A stretch of DNA of 64,000 nt from Wuchereria bancrofti (lineage: Eukaryota; Nematoda; Chromadorea; Rhabditida; Onchocercidae): NCBI GenBank assembly GCA_005281725.1, contig SSBO01000009.1:4724163-4788162 (forward strand), written 5' to 3'. This document shows positions 1-12,000 of the stretch, piece by piece. The position numbers and the translations under genes were made by a program. How positions within the stretch are numbered: the first letter of the stretch is position 1; each line of letters opens with the position of its first letter. The notes under the pieces are model-generated. The model worked only from the letters and a program-made list of their open reading frames with translations. It had not been told where the DNA came from and did no database searches.

Positions 1-1110
1 GTGTATTCGTGGTGTGCTTGAGCTTCTGTAGATACGTTCCAATTCATAATAAGCAATAAGGAATCTAACGCACACTTCCGTTGAAAGCAGTTAGAGCATA
101 TTATATGCGGATCTCTCAAAATGAGAGTCTTCAAGCTAATCAATTTTATTACAATTAAAAATAGTTACCTCACCAAATATGAACAACATTTTCCTTTAAA
201 AATGAGTCTGGTGACAAAATAAACCAAAGCGAATTTCGCATATAAACTGAATATATGACAATCAACTTACTATATCGGGAAGTTTCGGTGCAGCAGCACC
301 AACATGAATAGCTATATATGCAGCACTAGCTCTGTATCCACTACGACCATCGCCTGTAACCATTGTTATTCGCACATCCATAAACAGATCGCTATGATGC
401 TTATTAATGTTACTGATCGAAAGATCTACAAGTTCTTTGATGTGATCAATGCCAATCACTCTTCCTCTCCTACCAACCTCAAAATCGATTGGTTGTAGCG
501 TATGTGTAACAAAGTAATAACAAACAGAAACTTATAATAATTCATAGTTTTAAGCATTTCACAGCGAAAATCATGAAACTTTAGGGTTTTGCAGACAGAA
601 ACCTAATTTGTTTTGAGTATAAACATTGGAATTTCACAAAGTTAAAGTTACATGTTTTTTATATTTGAATTCCTTATTGTGAAGAACGACAACACTTACC
701 ATAAGTGCCATGCAAACCGCTAAGTAACCGAAACCAAACCAATACAATAACCGGAGCCAATATGCAGTACCATGTGCCATCCCTCAAATGGCCATTCAAA
801 AGTTCTAAAGCTAAAGCTAAAGCGTGCTGAAAACTACAAAAGGAAAAATAATTTGAAAAAGTTTTTGTTGTAAAACTTCAACAGCGCAAAAAAAAACTGA
901 AATAGAAAAAAGATGCAAACTCAGTGATCAATAAATCTCACTATTTTGTAACTGAACTGATGGCACATCATGAAATTACGGTATATCGCCAATATTTATT
1001 ATTTTACGTAATGTTGAACTATAACTATAGCAAAACGAAAGTGTACATAGAATACTTACCATATGAGGAGCGCTAATAGTTGCATTGTATCCAATCTGTT
1101 GGGGGGCAAT

Positions 1111-1131
1111 CTTGATACGAATTCTGTGGAC
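1111..1131. repeat. 21-bp exact repeat, copy 1 (inside pcm-1 exon)
   Basis: This 21-bp stretch of the second pcm-1 exon recurs exactly at 1307-1327, with partly similar flanking bases (GTCAG lies just beyond both copies). The second copy sits in the pcm-1 intron, so it looks like a remnant of a partial exon duplication. Confidence 0.8.
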
Positions 1132-1306
1132 AAAAGTCAGCCCGATCAACACTCAGCATTACCTGCTACACTCTATCGTCTTTGATATGCCCCACTTCTA
1201 AAAAGATATAGAATCATAATCAAGCTTTTCAGTAATACTGATCAATAAATGGTCAGTAGTATATGCCAAAAGAGTTTTAATCAAAGCTAATATCATACAA
1301 ATACTG

Positions 1307-1327
1307 CTTGATACGAATTCTGTGGAC
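1307..1327. repeat. 21-bp exact repeat, copy 2 (pcm-1 intron)
   Basis: Exact copy of 1111-1131, 196 bp away, in the first intron of the decayed pcm-1 gene. It adds to the picture of local rearrangement there. Confidence 0.8.
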
Positions 1328-2404
1328 CTCTTGTCAGTTATATTATATACATAGCCAGACGTAAATTAGATTAATGTAGGGAATATTGACCATATTAATC
1401 TAGAAGCTCGATTCTCATGAAAGTATCACAACTGCTAGCACTATCAAATATAGTCACTTATTATTTGACGCTTACTTTTCAAGAAATCAACGAGCACTGC
1501 ATTTGATGTATTCTGCGGGAATGACATCTTCAAAGATTAATATTAGTCATTAAAATAAATCGGTAATTCTTGTCTTCCAACAATCTAAAAATTAATTGCA
1601 GCAAATAACACTATGCAAAAGCGACAAAAACACAACAAATCGTGAACCTGCTATATTAACCAAATATCAGCGACATACGGATAAAATCGAAAGGAATGAT
1701 AAAAACCCTTTAGCTTAATAAAACAAATCACTGTAAAGAACATTTTTAACTCATAATACAATCAACTCAAGCATTTATGTGAATAACCGAATGTCTCCTA
1801 GAAAAGTCAAACAATGATTTACAACGAACACGAAGTAACAAAAATAATTTTCTGCGATTTTGGTGTCATGAACAATAAGTATCAAAAGAATCACTCGGGG
1901 TTTGTTCTTAGTGAACACAATCATCATTTTCAAACCAAAATTACTTAATCGCAACTACTTGCAAATATTGACAAAATTAAAAAGGATGCAATTTTTGAGA
2001 TCGGAGCATACCACTATCAATGCTCAGAAAATTTTTATTTTTCATGAAAAGAAAAACTTTACACAATCATTCATTGTAGAAAAATTACCAACAGGCTATG
2101 ATATTGCCAAGACAATGACACAATTATGAAATTGTCATAACTGTCATGAATAGACAAATTAAATTTTTAGAAGTCCACGACAGTTATGGAATAATAGTGA
2201 ATCATCTAAAACAATACAAATAGAGTTGAAAAGAACTAAGAAAATGTATTTGTTTTGTTTTTTAGTTTTGCTATCAAGAAACGAACAAAGAAAATTGATG
2301 AGACAAGAACTGAACAAAACTGCAGATAAAATGACTTGAGAGCTGAAAAGTGAAAATTTTGATTCCGGAAGAGAACGAATTGGACAGATTAAGTCAGGAC
2401 AAAA

Positions 2405-2581
2405 ATGTTGAAGAACCACCATCGTGTATCCTTGCGTCACTATCTCCAGCCCGCTGTGCAAACATATCTCAATGATATCTTTTGGCGAAACCTTGGTACA
2501 GCATCTGGTATCTTCGGGTTCCTGATCAGTTCTGTTCTGTCAGATTGGTTTATTTTTGGAATAGATTTTAATGTTTTTTAA
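2405..2581 (+). CDS. possible small hydrophobic protein, 58 aa, unknown
   Basis: An open frame starts at ATG 2405 in an A-rich start context and ends at TAA 2579. It reads MLKNHHRVSLRHYLQPAV... and has one hydrophobic stretch (NLGTASGIFGFLISSVL) near residues 29-45 that could cross a membrane. The basic N-terminus plus single hydrophobic segment is a layout common in small mitochondrial proteins, but I recognise no family. An in-frame TAA lies just upstream, so the frame does not extend 5'. It ends directly in an AT microsatellite. It may be chance; the composition looks more protein-like than neighbouring frames, which is the only support. Confidence 0.2.
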   Translation: MLKNHHRVSLRHYLQPAVQTYLNDIFWRNLGTASGIFGFLISSVLSDWFIFGIDFNVF

Positions 2582-2602
2582 TATATATATATATATAATA
2601 TA
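2580..2602. repeat. AT dinucleotide microsatellite
   Basis: A run of TA/AT dinucleotides with one interruption, just after the small open frame. Confidence 0.9.
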
Positions 2603-3043
2603 TGTTGTAAAACATATGCTTCTTTTAGCAGATCGACCACATTCATCCTTTATTGAGCTTTGGTACATTTTCGCTTTATCTTAGTCCTAATCTTGAGGGG
2701 AGGAAGTTGGAGTACTACTTGAGCCCTTAGATATATCAGAAAGCCGTGGTACCACTAGCTGTTAAGTTATTCCGTCCACAAGTAGTGAGACAACTGGATG
2801 AGTTTTTGCTAGTTCTCTGTTCTTGTTTTATTGTTTGGTTCAATTCCAGTTTGCTCGATTGTATAATTGTAATTTACTATCAATGTGTGCACTTTAACAT
2901 TTTCACACGAGTAGTTTAAAAGATATGCAAGAACAGTAAGTTGAACAACATTTAAACTGACGATATTATATCACTTCTATCATTGGGGGATCAACATGAC
3001 ATCACAAAAAAGCACAACAGCAAGTAGCAATTAAATATTAAAA
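2603..3043. other. intergenic spacer, 3' flank of cubilin
   Basis: AT-rich sequence downstream of the cubilin stop codon. I see no open frame with coding character, RNA gene or repeat here. The cubilin 3' UTR and poly(A) site must lie here, but I could not place them. Confidence 0.5.
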
Positions 3044-6000
3044 TCACACTTGCATAATGTAATAATTCTCGCAAATCCATTCGATCCTGAATCCATCACC
3101 ATTATCCGCTGTATCATCATCGGTATAAAATTCAAGAAGAGTTGAAGTACCGGGCTCAACGGGTATCTCTTTCGGTAAGGTCACCTGGAAGAAACATCAC
3201 TTGAATATAAAATATCTTCATATTCACATCTAACAACCTAGTCACTCATTTTAATTTATTTTGATATTAGAGAGCAAGCTGATTGAACTTCCATAATATA
3301 ATTTTCTTCTTCAACTTTGCATAATACCACTCACTTATCCTTCCTCCCCTCTTGCATCTAATTTAATTTCCCTCTCGTTTCTAATATACTGCGTATAACC
3401 AATAGGAAGGCTTTGCAATTTTTGAACTTTAATTTTTAATTTAAATGTTCAAAATATTAAGTCAAACACAATGATTATTAAACAACAAAATCTTACAGCA
3501 TCTCTGCACGGAAGATAACTGAGCGGTGTATTTTCGGATCCTTCAGATCTGATCTCACCCAGCACTAGATGATCACCTTCAGTGCATTCACCATTAATGT
3601 TTTTTCCAAAATCCATCGTTAAGAGAATTAATTTACATTTGTGACCATTCGGTGGATCGATCCTCCACCTGTAGTATTGTTTTTCAAAGACACATAATAG
3701 TATACGGTCAGCTATATCATTAAAATGCAACAATATCATTAACAAAATGCAAGCAAGCAACAGAACATTCCCCTATTTGTGGCGCAACTACTCATCAGAT
3801 ACTGCGGAACATACGATCTCAAAGAACCATTTCAATCCAGTTACGTTACAATTTATGCATATAATGATGGGGGAATTAAATTACTTATTTAGTCCTTATG
3901 ATTACTTATAAACTCTTATAATTACTTATAACTACTTGTATATAGAGTCTTTATAATTACTTATAAATTACTTATTTAGATTGTTAAAATTATTACAAAA
4001 AATGGAATTCAACGTTGAGATTACTAAAAAAGAACGGAAAAAAATTAGGAAAGCCTATACTTGTGAGGAAATTCTCTACTCACTACATCTGCAGACTATT
4101 TGAAGATTTATAAAATACCTCATTCTCTGTCGATTCTTATATCCTGGATAGCCAACATTTGTTACTGCACCTTGCGGCTCACTTATGATACCAAAATCGT
4201 AGTACACAAATGATAGACTTTCTATAAAACTTGTTGATTACAATTCAGGGTTGAATTTAATAGTGGAATTTGAAATGTGTTATTCTGGATGGCAATTAAA
4301 ACGTAAAATCTCGAACCTGATGGTCGAACAGTATAATAGTAGGCATCATATCCTCCAGGTGCCATTGTACTATCACTTTTGAAATAAATTTCTAACATGT
4401 TACTAGAGCTGAGAAAGCTGGGCGGAAGTTTATAATCGCAATATCGTTCTGTTCGATTTTCGAAGGAATCAATTATCTGTGTTAGGGAACCAATATATAC
4501 TTTAATGGATCATGAACACAGAAAACTTCTAGAAAATATTCAGACTCATTACGAAAAAACATTGCGGTGGCATCAATTTTCGAAGTCAATTTTAATTCGT
4601 CAAATTTTGTGACATAGAAATAAAGGTGGAACTTTTAATGTACTGGCTTCTGTGGGTTGTAATTATGCAACTTCAGGTCAAAATATTGGGAAGTAACAGT
4701 ACTTCACCTCGACATAATCATATTCACAGAATTCATTGCTGTAAAGGCCACTATACTGATCAATTACATTTTGAAATGGTCCAAAACTTCTTTCACCGGT
4801 TAACCTGAACACTTTTTACCAATTCCATAAATGATTACGAACGTTTATATATGAAGATGTCTTAGCAAAATTTATCGAAAACTTAATTTTGCACTGGAAA
4901 TGAGAAATAATACGAAATGACATGATTGGAAGCAAGCAAAGACAAACATTTCCCGGATAGAAGTAGACAGTTGACCATTAAACGATCGGCGAACTTTTTC
5001 TAGCTTGAAATCTTTAAAAACTAAAAATATCTGATAGCCGGTTAAAGCCGTTAAGGTGGTATAGCAGGAGCTATTATGGTCATAAGGATTTGGATAGTTT
5101 GGACTCGTTATATGACCGGTCATCGATTCCTGAGTGGCAATTACTCGATTACATGCTGCAAAAATTAGTTTACAATCATGTAACACATATTACGATAAAC
5201 GACTCTTGAAAAATACGTTTGTCATGCAGTCTCCTTTCATTTCTCTCTCTTTTCCTTTCTCTTAATATGCTTTCTTAAATAAACAAACCAATGTCCTATT
5301 ATGATGTCAGTTTAAAACATTCTTAGGAATTTCCGAGATTCATAAATAAAATTTTAGAGAGATTTTGCAACCAAAGCTGGCATAAGAACTAACAATTAAG
5401 CGTTTGATAAGAGAGGCGAAATCTGGCGGTATGTTCGCTCTGCAGAATTGCCGATGTTGTTATCTGAACTTACTAAATATTTTCTTTAACAAAAAATTTG
5501 GAAAAGAAAACAAATTTTAGTATTTAAATGTCATGCTTGACGTATAATTAACCATGACAATAAGAACTTTCATTGTATTCAAAGATACCTTTATAAAAGC
5601 TATAATGTCATCACTTCTTTTTCAAGTGATGTGTTTTTACCTGAATAACACTTGTCCCTGAAATGAAATCAGCCGGGAGCGTACTACCACAAAGTCTAAC
5701 AGTCTGCAGTCTGTTACTAGTGTCACGACAAGCAGGATGATGACAATCAGAAGGTGTGCCAGCATCACGTATTTCCATGTATTCGTCGGTACAATCGGGT
5801 GTTATAGAAGGAAATGAGAACTGGCTAAAAAATAATAAACCATATTAAGCATGTAAGTAAATAAATGAGATCCAATATTCAGAATTTTTTGGAAACAGCG
5901 AATTTGAAAAATTACCAAAGTTTACAGAAATATTACGAAATATTGAACCTAAAGTCAACTCGTAGGGGCATTCGCTCCTTTGAATAGATTATCCAGCGAC

Positions 6001-9000
6001 AACGTTCATGTTTAGGGAATATTCGCGTAAGCACTGAAATTTGCAAAAGCTGTAAACTACAAAATTGCATGGTCTCAGGTTCATTAATGCTGCCCCTGGT
6101 ATAAATGTTCGCTTTTATAAATCCAAACATATTTTGCCTCTTATTTCCAGTATCTCGAATCATATGTACCACAAGATTCAAACAATCCTTAGACCTTAAA
6201 TTACTCATTTCTCATTGAACAGTAATCGAAATCTTTAAAAAGTATCAAATATCTATTAAAAAGGCGAAAAAAAGCAGTGTAATTATGCTAATGTAACAAC
6301 ACATATATCTTACTTTTTTCACTTTCATATTGAAGTTCAGAAGGCTCAGTGGCAGCAGTTCTCCGACCTCCACATGGTGCTATAATGATTGTATTTCTCA
6401 ATTTTCTTGAATTAATAAGTGAAACCGAAACAAAATTTGAAATGTCAGAATTTCACTCGTAATCAAAAACTGTAATACAACTGCTCATTTGAAAACTCCA
6501 CAAACGTAAAACATAGTAAGTTCAACATTGTTGTAAACTAATACTTCACTTTTTAATATGGACGAGCAATGATTTTAAAATAAAGCAAAATATGGGCGAC
6601 ATGTTTTTCGAGAACTGAAAAACATACCTGTAATAGTTTTGAATTCCATCGTAAATCCTTTGAATGTTTTGTCGGAATCTGACTCGAAATAAATGTGCAG
6701 GACACGATAAGAGCTTCTCATAATCAAAGGAAGCTGTTCCACAATTTTGCATGTGTTTGATAGTAGCATAGGGGAAATCGTCTTGTAACCGTCATAAACC
6801 TGAAATTTTTGAGATTTTTTTTAAAACTGAGATAACGAATCTAGAAGAGGATCAAGCAGAGTGATACTATAACTTTTAAGGCATTCATAACAAATATTTA
6901 TACCGCAATGTAATCATAGCAACGTCCTGTTTCCGCATCAGGCGCTTCCAATTCTAAATCTTTTAGTCGCATTTCCAGAATTTTTCCTGTCGGTGCCTTC
7001 AATGTCCAACCACAGCGCAAAAAATTGTAGTACTGGCCTGTTTTTGGATTCAAAGGTGCTATGAGCTCATACGTACTATCAACACTGATCTCTCCACCAC
7101 ATCCTCCATCTGGACCTAAACTAACAGAAATTTTTTTATAAATCCAGAAGTAGAAATACCTACATTTTAAATACACAGAGTTCTACAATGCAACTAGAAA
7201 ATAACTGGTTAAATATTTTCGGTGACAGTCGTTCCAGCATCTAATAATATATGCAAGAAATCACTATAAATAATATTCATTCTTCAAAAAAGAATTTTTA
7301 TTGTCATCAATTCACTTTTCTTTCCTCTACCAATATTCTATATACATAGCATACATCTTGTTTTAAAAGTAACTGTTTTGCATCAAATAACTGTCCACCT
7401 CACTGAAGTAATTCTCTCGTCAAAAAAATAAAGACAGAGAGAAAAAACATACCAAGAGATGCAGTTGCAATAATTCTGAATCCTCCTTTACTGGCACTTC
7501 TATCCGAATAAAATCTTACAACCAGGAATCGGCCAGTTGTTGACAGTTGATTGGAAGGGACGACTGCGCCACAGAATTTACCCATGCTAGTTGCATTGGT
7601 AATTTGTGAACCATCGAAGAACTCCACAAAATCAAATAAACAGTCGGATGATTCCTCCAAATCCAAATGTGTGTGTCTGAAGGCTATGTGTCACTTCATC
7701 TGGATGGTAGATTAACTGTCAAAAGCATGGTTTAGCGAATTTATTGATGGTAAGTGAAATTTATTAAGCAGCCAAAATTCATAAGGATATCTGCTCATTA
7801 ACAGAAGTTAGCGGATGTTACTGTTTCTTTCACTTGAGAAAATTGCGAATAAAATAGTCCTATATGACTTTATTAATGTATCAAAACTTGCTCAACAAAC
7901 TAATAACTTATAGACTAAGTAGAAAAAATTTTCTAAATAAAACTTGCTTAATGCTAATAACCCTTTTTTCCGGAGCAGATATGTTCCAAACACAATCGAG
8001 ATTGTGATGATACGGCAAAGGGAAACCAGGCGACGAAATAACTATTGACATCAGTTCTGTCTCTTCTTTAAAGTTAATTTCGCCGCCGCATTCTATAAAG
8101 TAAATCGAACTGATTCGTGAAGTAAAAAGTAAAGATAACAACATATTTTTTTTCAATATCAATACCCTCTGACCTTTTTGATGCCGGTGAGACATTAGTA
8201 AAAAGCAATAATTGTGTTTTAAAGCAATCAACTGATCTTTTGAAAGTCATAATGGAATTATTTACTTGACAAAGCATACGATATTTTGAAACCACGGCGA
8301 TGTTTACGACGGTTAAGAAGATCCTCAAACACTGATGTATTTGACACGAAACGAACACCTACTGGTCCCTAAAATTTCTTTACTTTCTATCAAAAAATTT
8401 TTCTTGATCAACCGTTCAACAAAAGAAAGTTTCAAAAATGTTCTAAACACACATGTGATTTTATAAGTGAAAAAATTTACATTAAAAGTAGCTGGAAAAA
8501 TTTTCGTATTTCATTCAAAAAACTGATCTTTATTTCATTGCATGAATTTTTGTAGTGCTCCACTATTTATAAAACTTCCTGAATTTTTACATATTCTTTT
8601 ACTATTTTACAGTAAAGCTAAATATACGTAGTCGGGAAGCTTTCAACAAAGAAATCGAGCTTACTTTAACAGATATGGGCGCTATTTCACCGCTGGTACC
8701 ACTATTAGCACAAAATGTATCAATAACACGTTTTGCTGAAATATCTCTTAGCTCCAGGAAATCTGTATTGCATGGCTGTCGATTGTAATCGTCTGAAAAT
8801 TTTAAAGTTTGGCAAAAAATCTCAATACAAGCATGTATTGACTATTTGTACTACTCCCAGTCAAGAATTTTCAGCCTAATTATAAGTCTACTATTATGTC
8901 TGTCAGATAATAAATATATTTCCTAAGTTTCACTTTTTAACAACTGATTTATCAACTGAAAGCCTTCTCGATACTATGATTAAGGGGAAATAGCAGTCAC

Positions 9001-12000
9001 AATACGCATATACATATGCACAATATATACTAAATATTGAAATATTTCAAAAAATTTAAATAACACTGAATACTGAATATTAGAATAAGGTTTTTTTTGT
9101 ACAATAAAATAAGGCTCTATCAAATAATTTGATGCAGAGCAAATAAAACTGTCAATGCTGATAGCTAGCGTGAAAAAAAAGAGAAAAACTTTGAAATAAA
9201 ATAGAATGAACTCACAAATATACGGATCAAGCTCCAGGTCAAGAATCCTTAATGTGATTATGAGTGTGCCATCGTACTCCGGCTCTATCAAATAATCACA
9301 TTCCATGTCTTCATTTGGGTAAAAACGCGGGTAATGGGGTGATGTAACTACACCATGATTCAATCGAAAAGTAGTACCACACTCTAAAATATTCAATCAC
9401 AATAATGTGATGATAACAGATAAGCAATATGAATATATTGGTTGATGTAAGTAAAGAGATGTATAAGATGTGTTCAAAATCGAAACTTAAATTTAATTTC
9501 ATTTGTTTTTCTTTTCTTTCACTTATTCTTATACTCTACATAATTACATAGAAATAATTGACTGATATCTTATAGTGGTCCCACATTTGGAACAAATTCC
9601 TTCATCTTTCATATCTTATACAGATTCCTAATCTGGCATCATTATTTTAAAAAAAACAACGTGAAACGATTTCAGAACCTGATTTCCATGTTATATTGAA
9701 CCCTTTTCCTGTTATTTTGTCATCCGACTTGAATTCGATTTTGATACGATTACTTTCCGAATGAAATACAGGAGGTGTTTCGTATCCACAAATCTTCTTC
9801 AGCTCTTCTTCATGGTCAAACAGGAAGTAATATCCTCCAACTGGTGCTATAGCCCTTGAGTGATGTTCCTGGCTTATCTAAGGTAAAATATTTAAATTTC
9901 ATAAAAAGAAGTTTTAAACTGAAGTAATTGTAACTGTCAATACAAAATAAAAAATTTGATTATGATTAAGTAAAATGAAACTCAAGTAGTGCTATGGCGT
10001 GTCATGATTCTTTATTTTGTACTGAGGAAAAATTCGATAATAAAATCATACTGAATCTTTGTGAAGAAAATCTCCGATACAGACACAGTGTCACAGTTTC
10101 ATAACCGAAAGCGCCTTGTCTCAGTGATGATTAAGATTAATACTGCGCTTTACTTTACAAAACCTGGATAGAAATAAACTGATGAAATTTTAAGCTTTAA
10201 AATAACAACCTTAATGTAATCTTTGCTGCAATCATCTGATTGTTGTACGTCAAAGCGATGGAAGTACAGTGCCACGTGGTAGCCAAACGGTACCGAAATA
10301 TCCCAAAAACAGTATATATGATTAGGGTAATCTTGTGGATTTCTTGGGCTTATCACAGTACCTGTCATGCGGTTTGTTGTAAATCCACATTCTGCAAAAT
10401 AATAGTTTACAAGCAGACAAAAATATACGTGTGTAAATATTACTACTGTTAAAAAAAATTCATATAAACACAAAACAAACCTACCATCCTCAAAGCCAGA
10501 AAAACTGTATTCTAGACGAAATCCTCTTCGCTCAATAGACATATCCGTGAGAAAATAAAGTGTTAGATAGCGTCCTCTTGATTTCACTTCTCTAAATCGA
10601 TCTTGTATTGGTTCATCTTGTGGATTATTGCAGTACACATGTACCAATGATGCATCAGTACCACCTCCTAAAATAACTCACTTTCACGCTCAGAAAATGT
10701 GTTTTGTTTTATTGTTCTGTTTTGTTGTAATCGCTAGTTTCTCTGCAGAGCAAGGCAATAATTTCACTTTTTGCTGAAGAAAATGATAAAAAAGCCTTCC
10801 TCTTTATTAAAATATCACAATTACCTTCAAACAATTTCAAGAAATCGTGTTTGCATTCCACATTATATTCCAAATCCATATCAGTTATTTTAATCTAAAA
10901 ACATATCTGATTTTAACTTATCAAACAGTCTCCCAATGCCTTATCAAAACCTGAAAACTAGGCCAAAATTATTAAAAGACTCAAACTAAGTCTAAGCTAT
11001 CACACTTTTTCTGCTGTCAGTATATTTCCGCATACTTCGTTATAATCAACTTAAGTTGCCACATAAAATATCAGCTTCTTTCCACAAATGTTAAAGTCTA
11101 ACCTTAACAATTTGTCCTTCAGGAGCTTTCAAACTCCAAACGCATTGGGTATCAGGTTCGTAAGTGCTGTTTTCCTTTCCATAAAAACCAGGACTTGTTA
11201 AAATACCCGATTCTGGGCCTTGAATCAAACCACCGCAAGCTGTAATATTTTTATGAAATCGTGAAGCAATGGAGGCACATCATATGAAAGGCAGAAATTT
11301 TGTGCCATTGATAATGATAATAAAATTAATTGGTCATTTCACAGTTTCAAAAGTTACGTAAGAACTGGACGGTGAGATTGAAGGAGATTGATGACAAATG
11401 CAGTCTTTGGAAAACATGAATATCGAAACTTCTATGTGGTAGTGCCACTGTGAAATTAGCAGTTTTTTTAAAGGATCCATCGCAAAAGCGTGCTTCGAAA
11501 GGCCATGGTTCATTACCGAGCGCTGAAATATTTCTTTAATTTCGTGATCCTCATTTTTTACAAACTTAGAGTACTGAATTATGTAAAATGCTATTAGTAT
11601 TTACGTAAAAACATTAAATCCACAAACTTCTAAGCAATTTAAAAACAGCAAATTACGGCGAATAACGACAAAATCATGTACAGCAAAATATAACTAAGAT
11701 TAGGAAATTAATCACCTGTTACAAGTACATAGCTTTCAGTGTCCAAGCATCTGCTATTAGGTTTCCAAAATGAATTTTCAGAGGAGGAAAAATTTTTGAA
11801 ACGTAGCACTGTAGTGCCTGCTAGAAATTGTCGTTCTATGAGTAAGTGACAGTAATCTGAAATTAATGATAAGGAATTTTCCTTTTAACATAAAAATCCA
11901 AACTCAATTTCATCATCTTTGAACAAATCATTTTAAAAAATTTCCACCCTTCCGATGAAACAAAGTAGTCATCAGAACATCTGAACAGCGTCCGACAAAA

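Larger units (their letters stand above)
271..1527 (-). pseudogene. pcm-1: decayed protein-L-isoaspartate O-methyltransferase (pcm-1)
   Basis: Intact enzymes of this family methylate isoaspartyl residues in aged proteins using S-adenosylmethionine. Four exons are readable on the minus strand: 1527-1476 (start, reads MSFPQNTSNAVLVDFLK), 1197-1060, about 812-700 and 477-271. All are flanked by good GT/AG sites. Recognisable family blocks are QQIGYNATISAPHM, GYLAVCMALM, GRVIGIDHIKELVD and IHVGAAAPKLPDI. The second exon has an in-frame TAG between DDRV and QVMLSVDR, and one C too many in a run of six just before QQIG. The third exon needs two frame changes: one after GTW, and one inside the SAM-binding glycine loop, where an extra ~17 bp separates LHIGSG from FGYLAV. 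The usual YDAIHVGAA is YIAIHVGAA. The C-terminal exon is not visible and would lie off the left edge or be lost. Several independent lesions argue for a pseudogene; a poor assembly is the alternative. Confidence 0.85.

Noticed and set aside
2159..2461. 100-codon minus-strand ORF
   Set aside because: No domain, no splice support, and it overlaps a better (still weak) plus-strand small frame. Probably chance.
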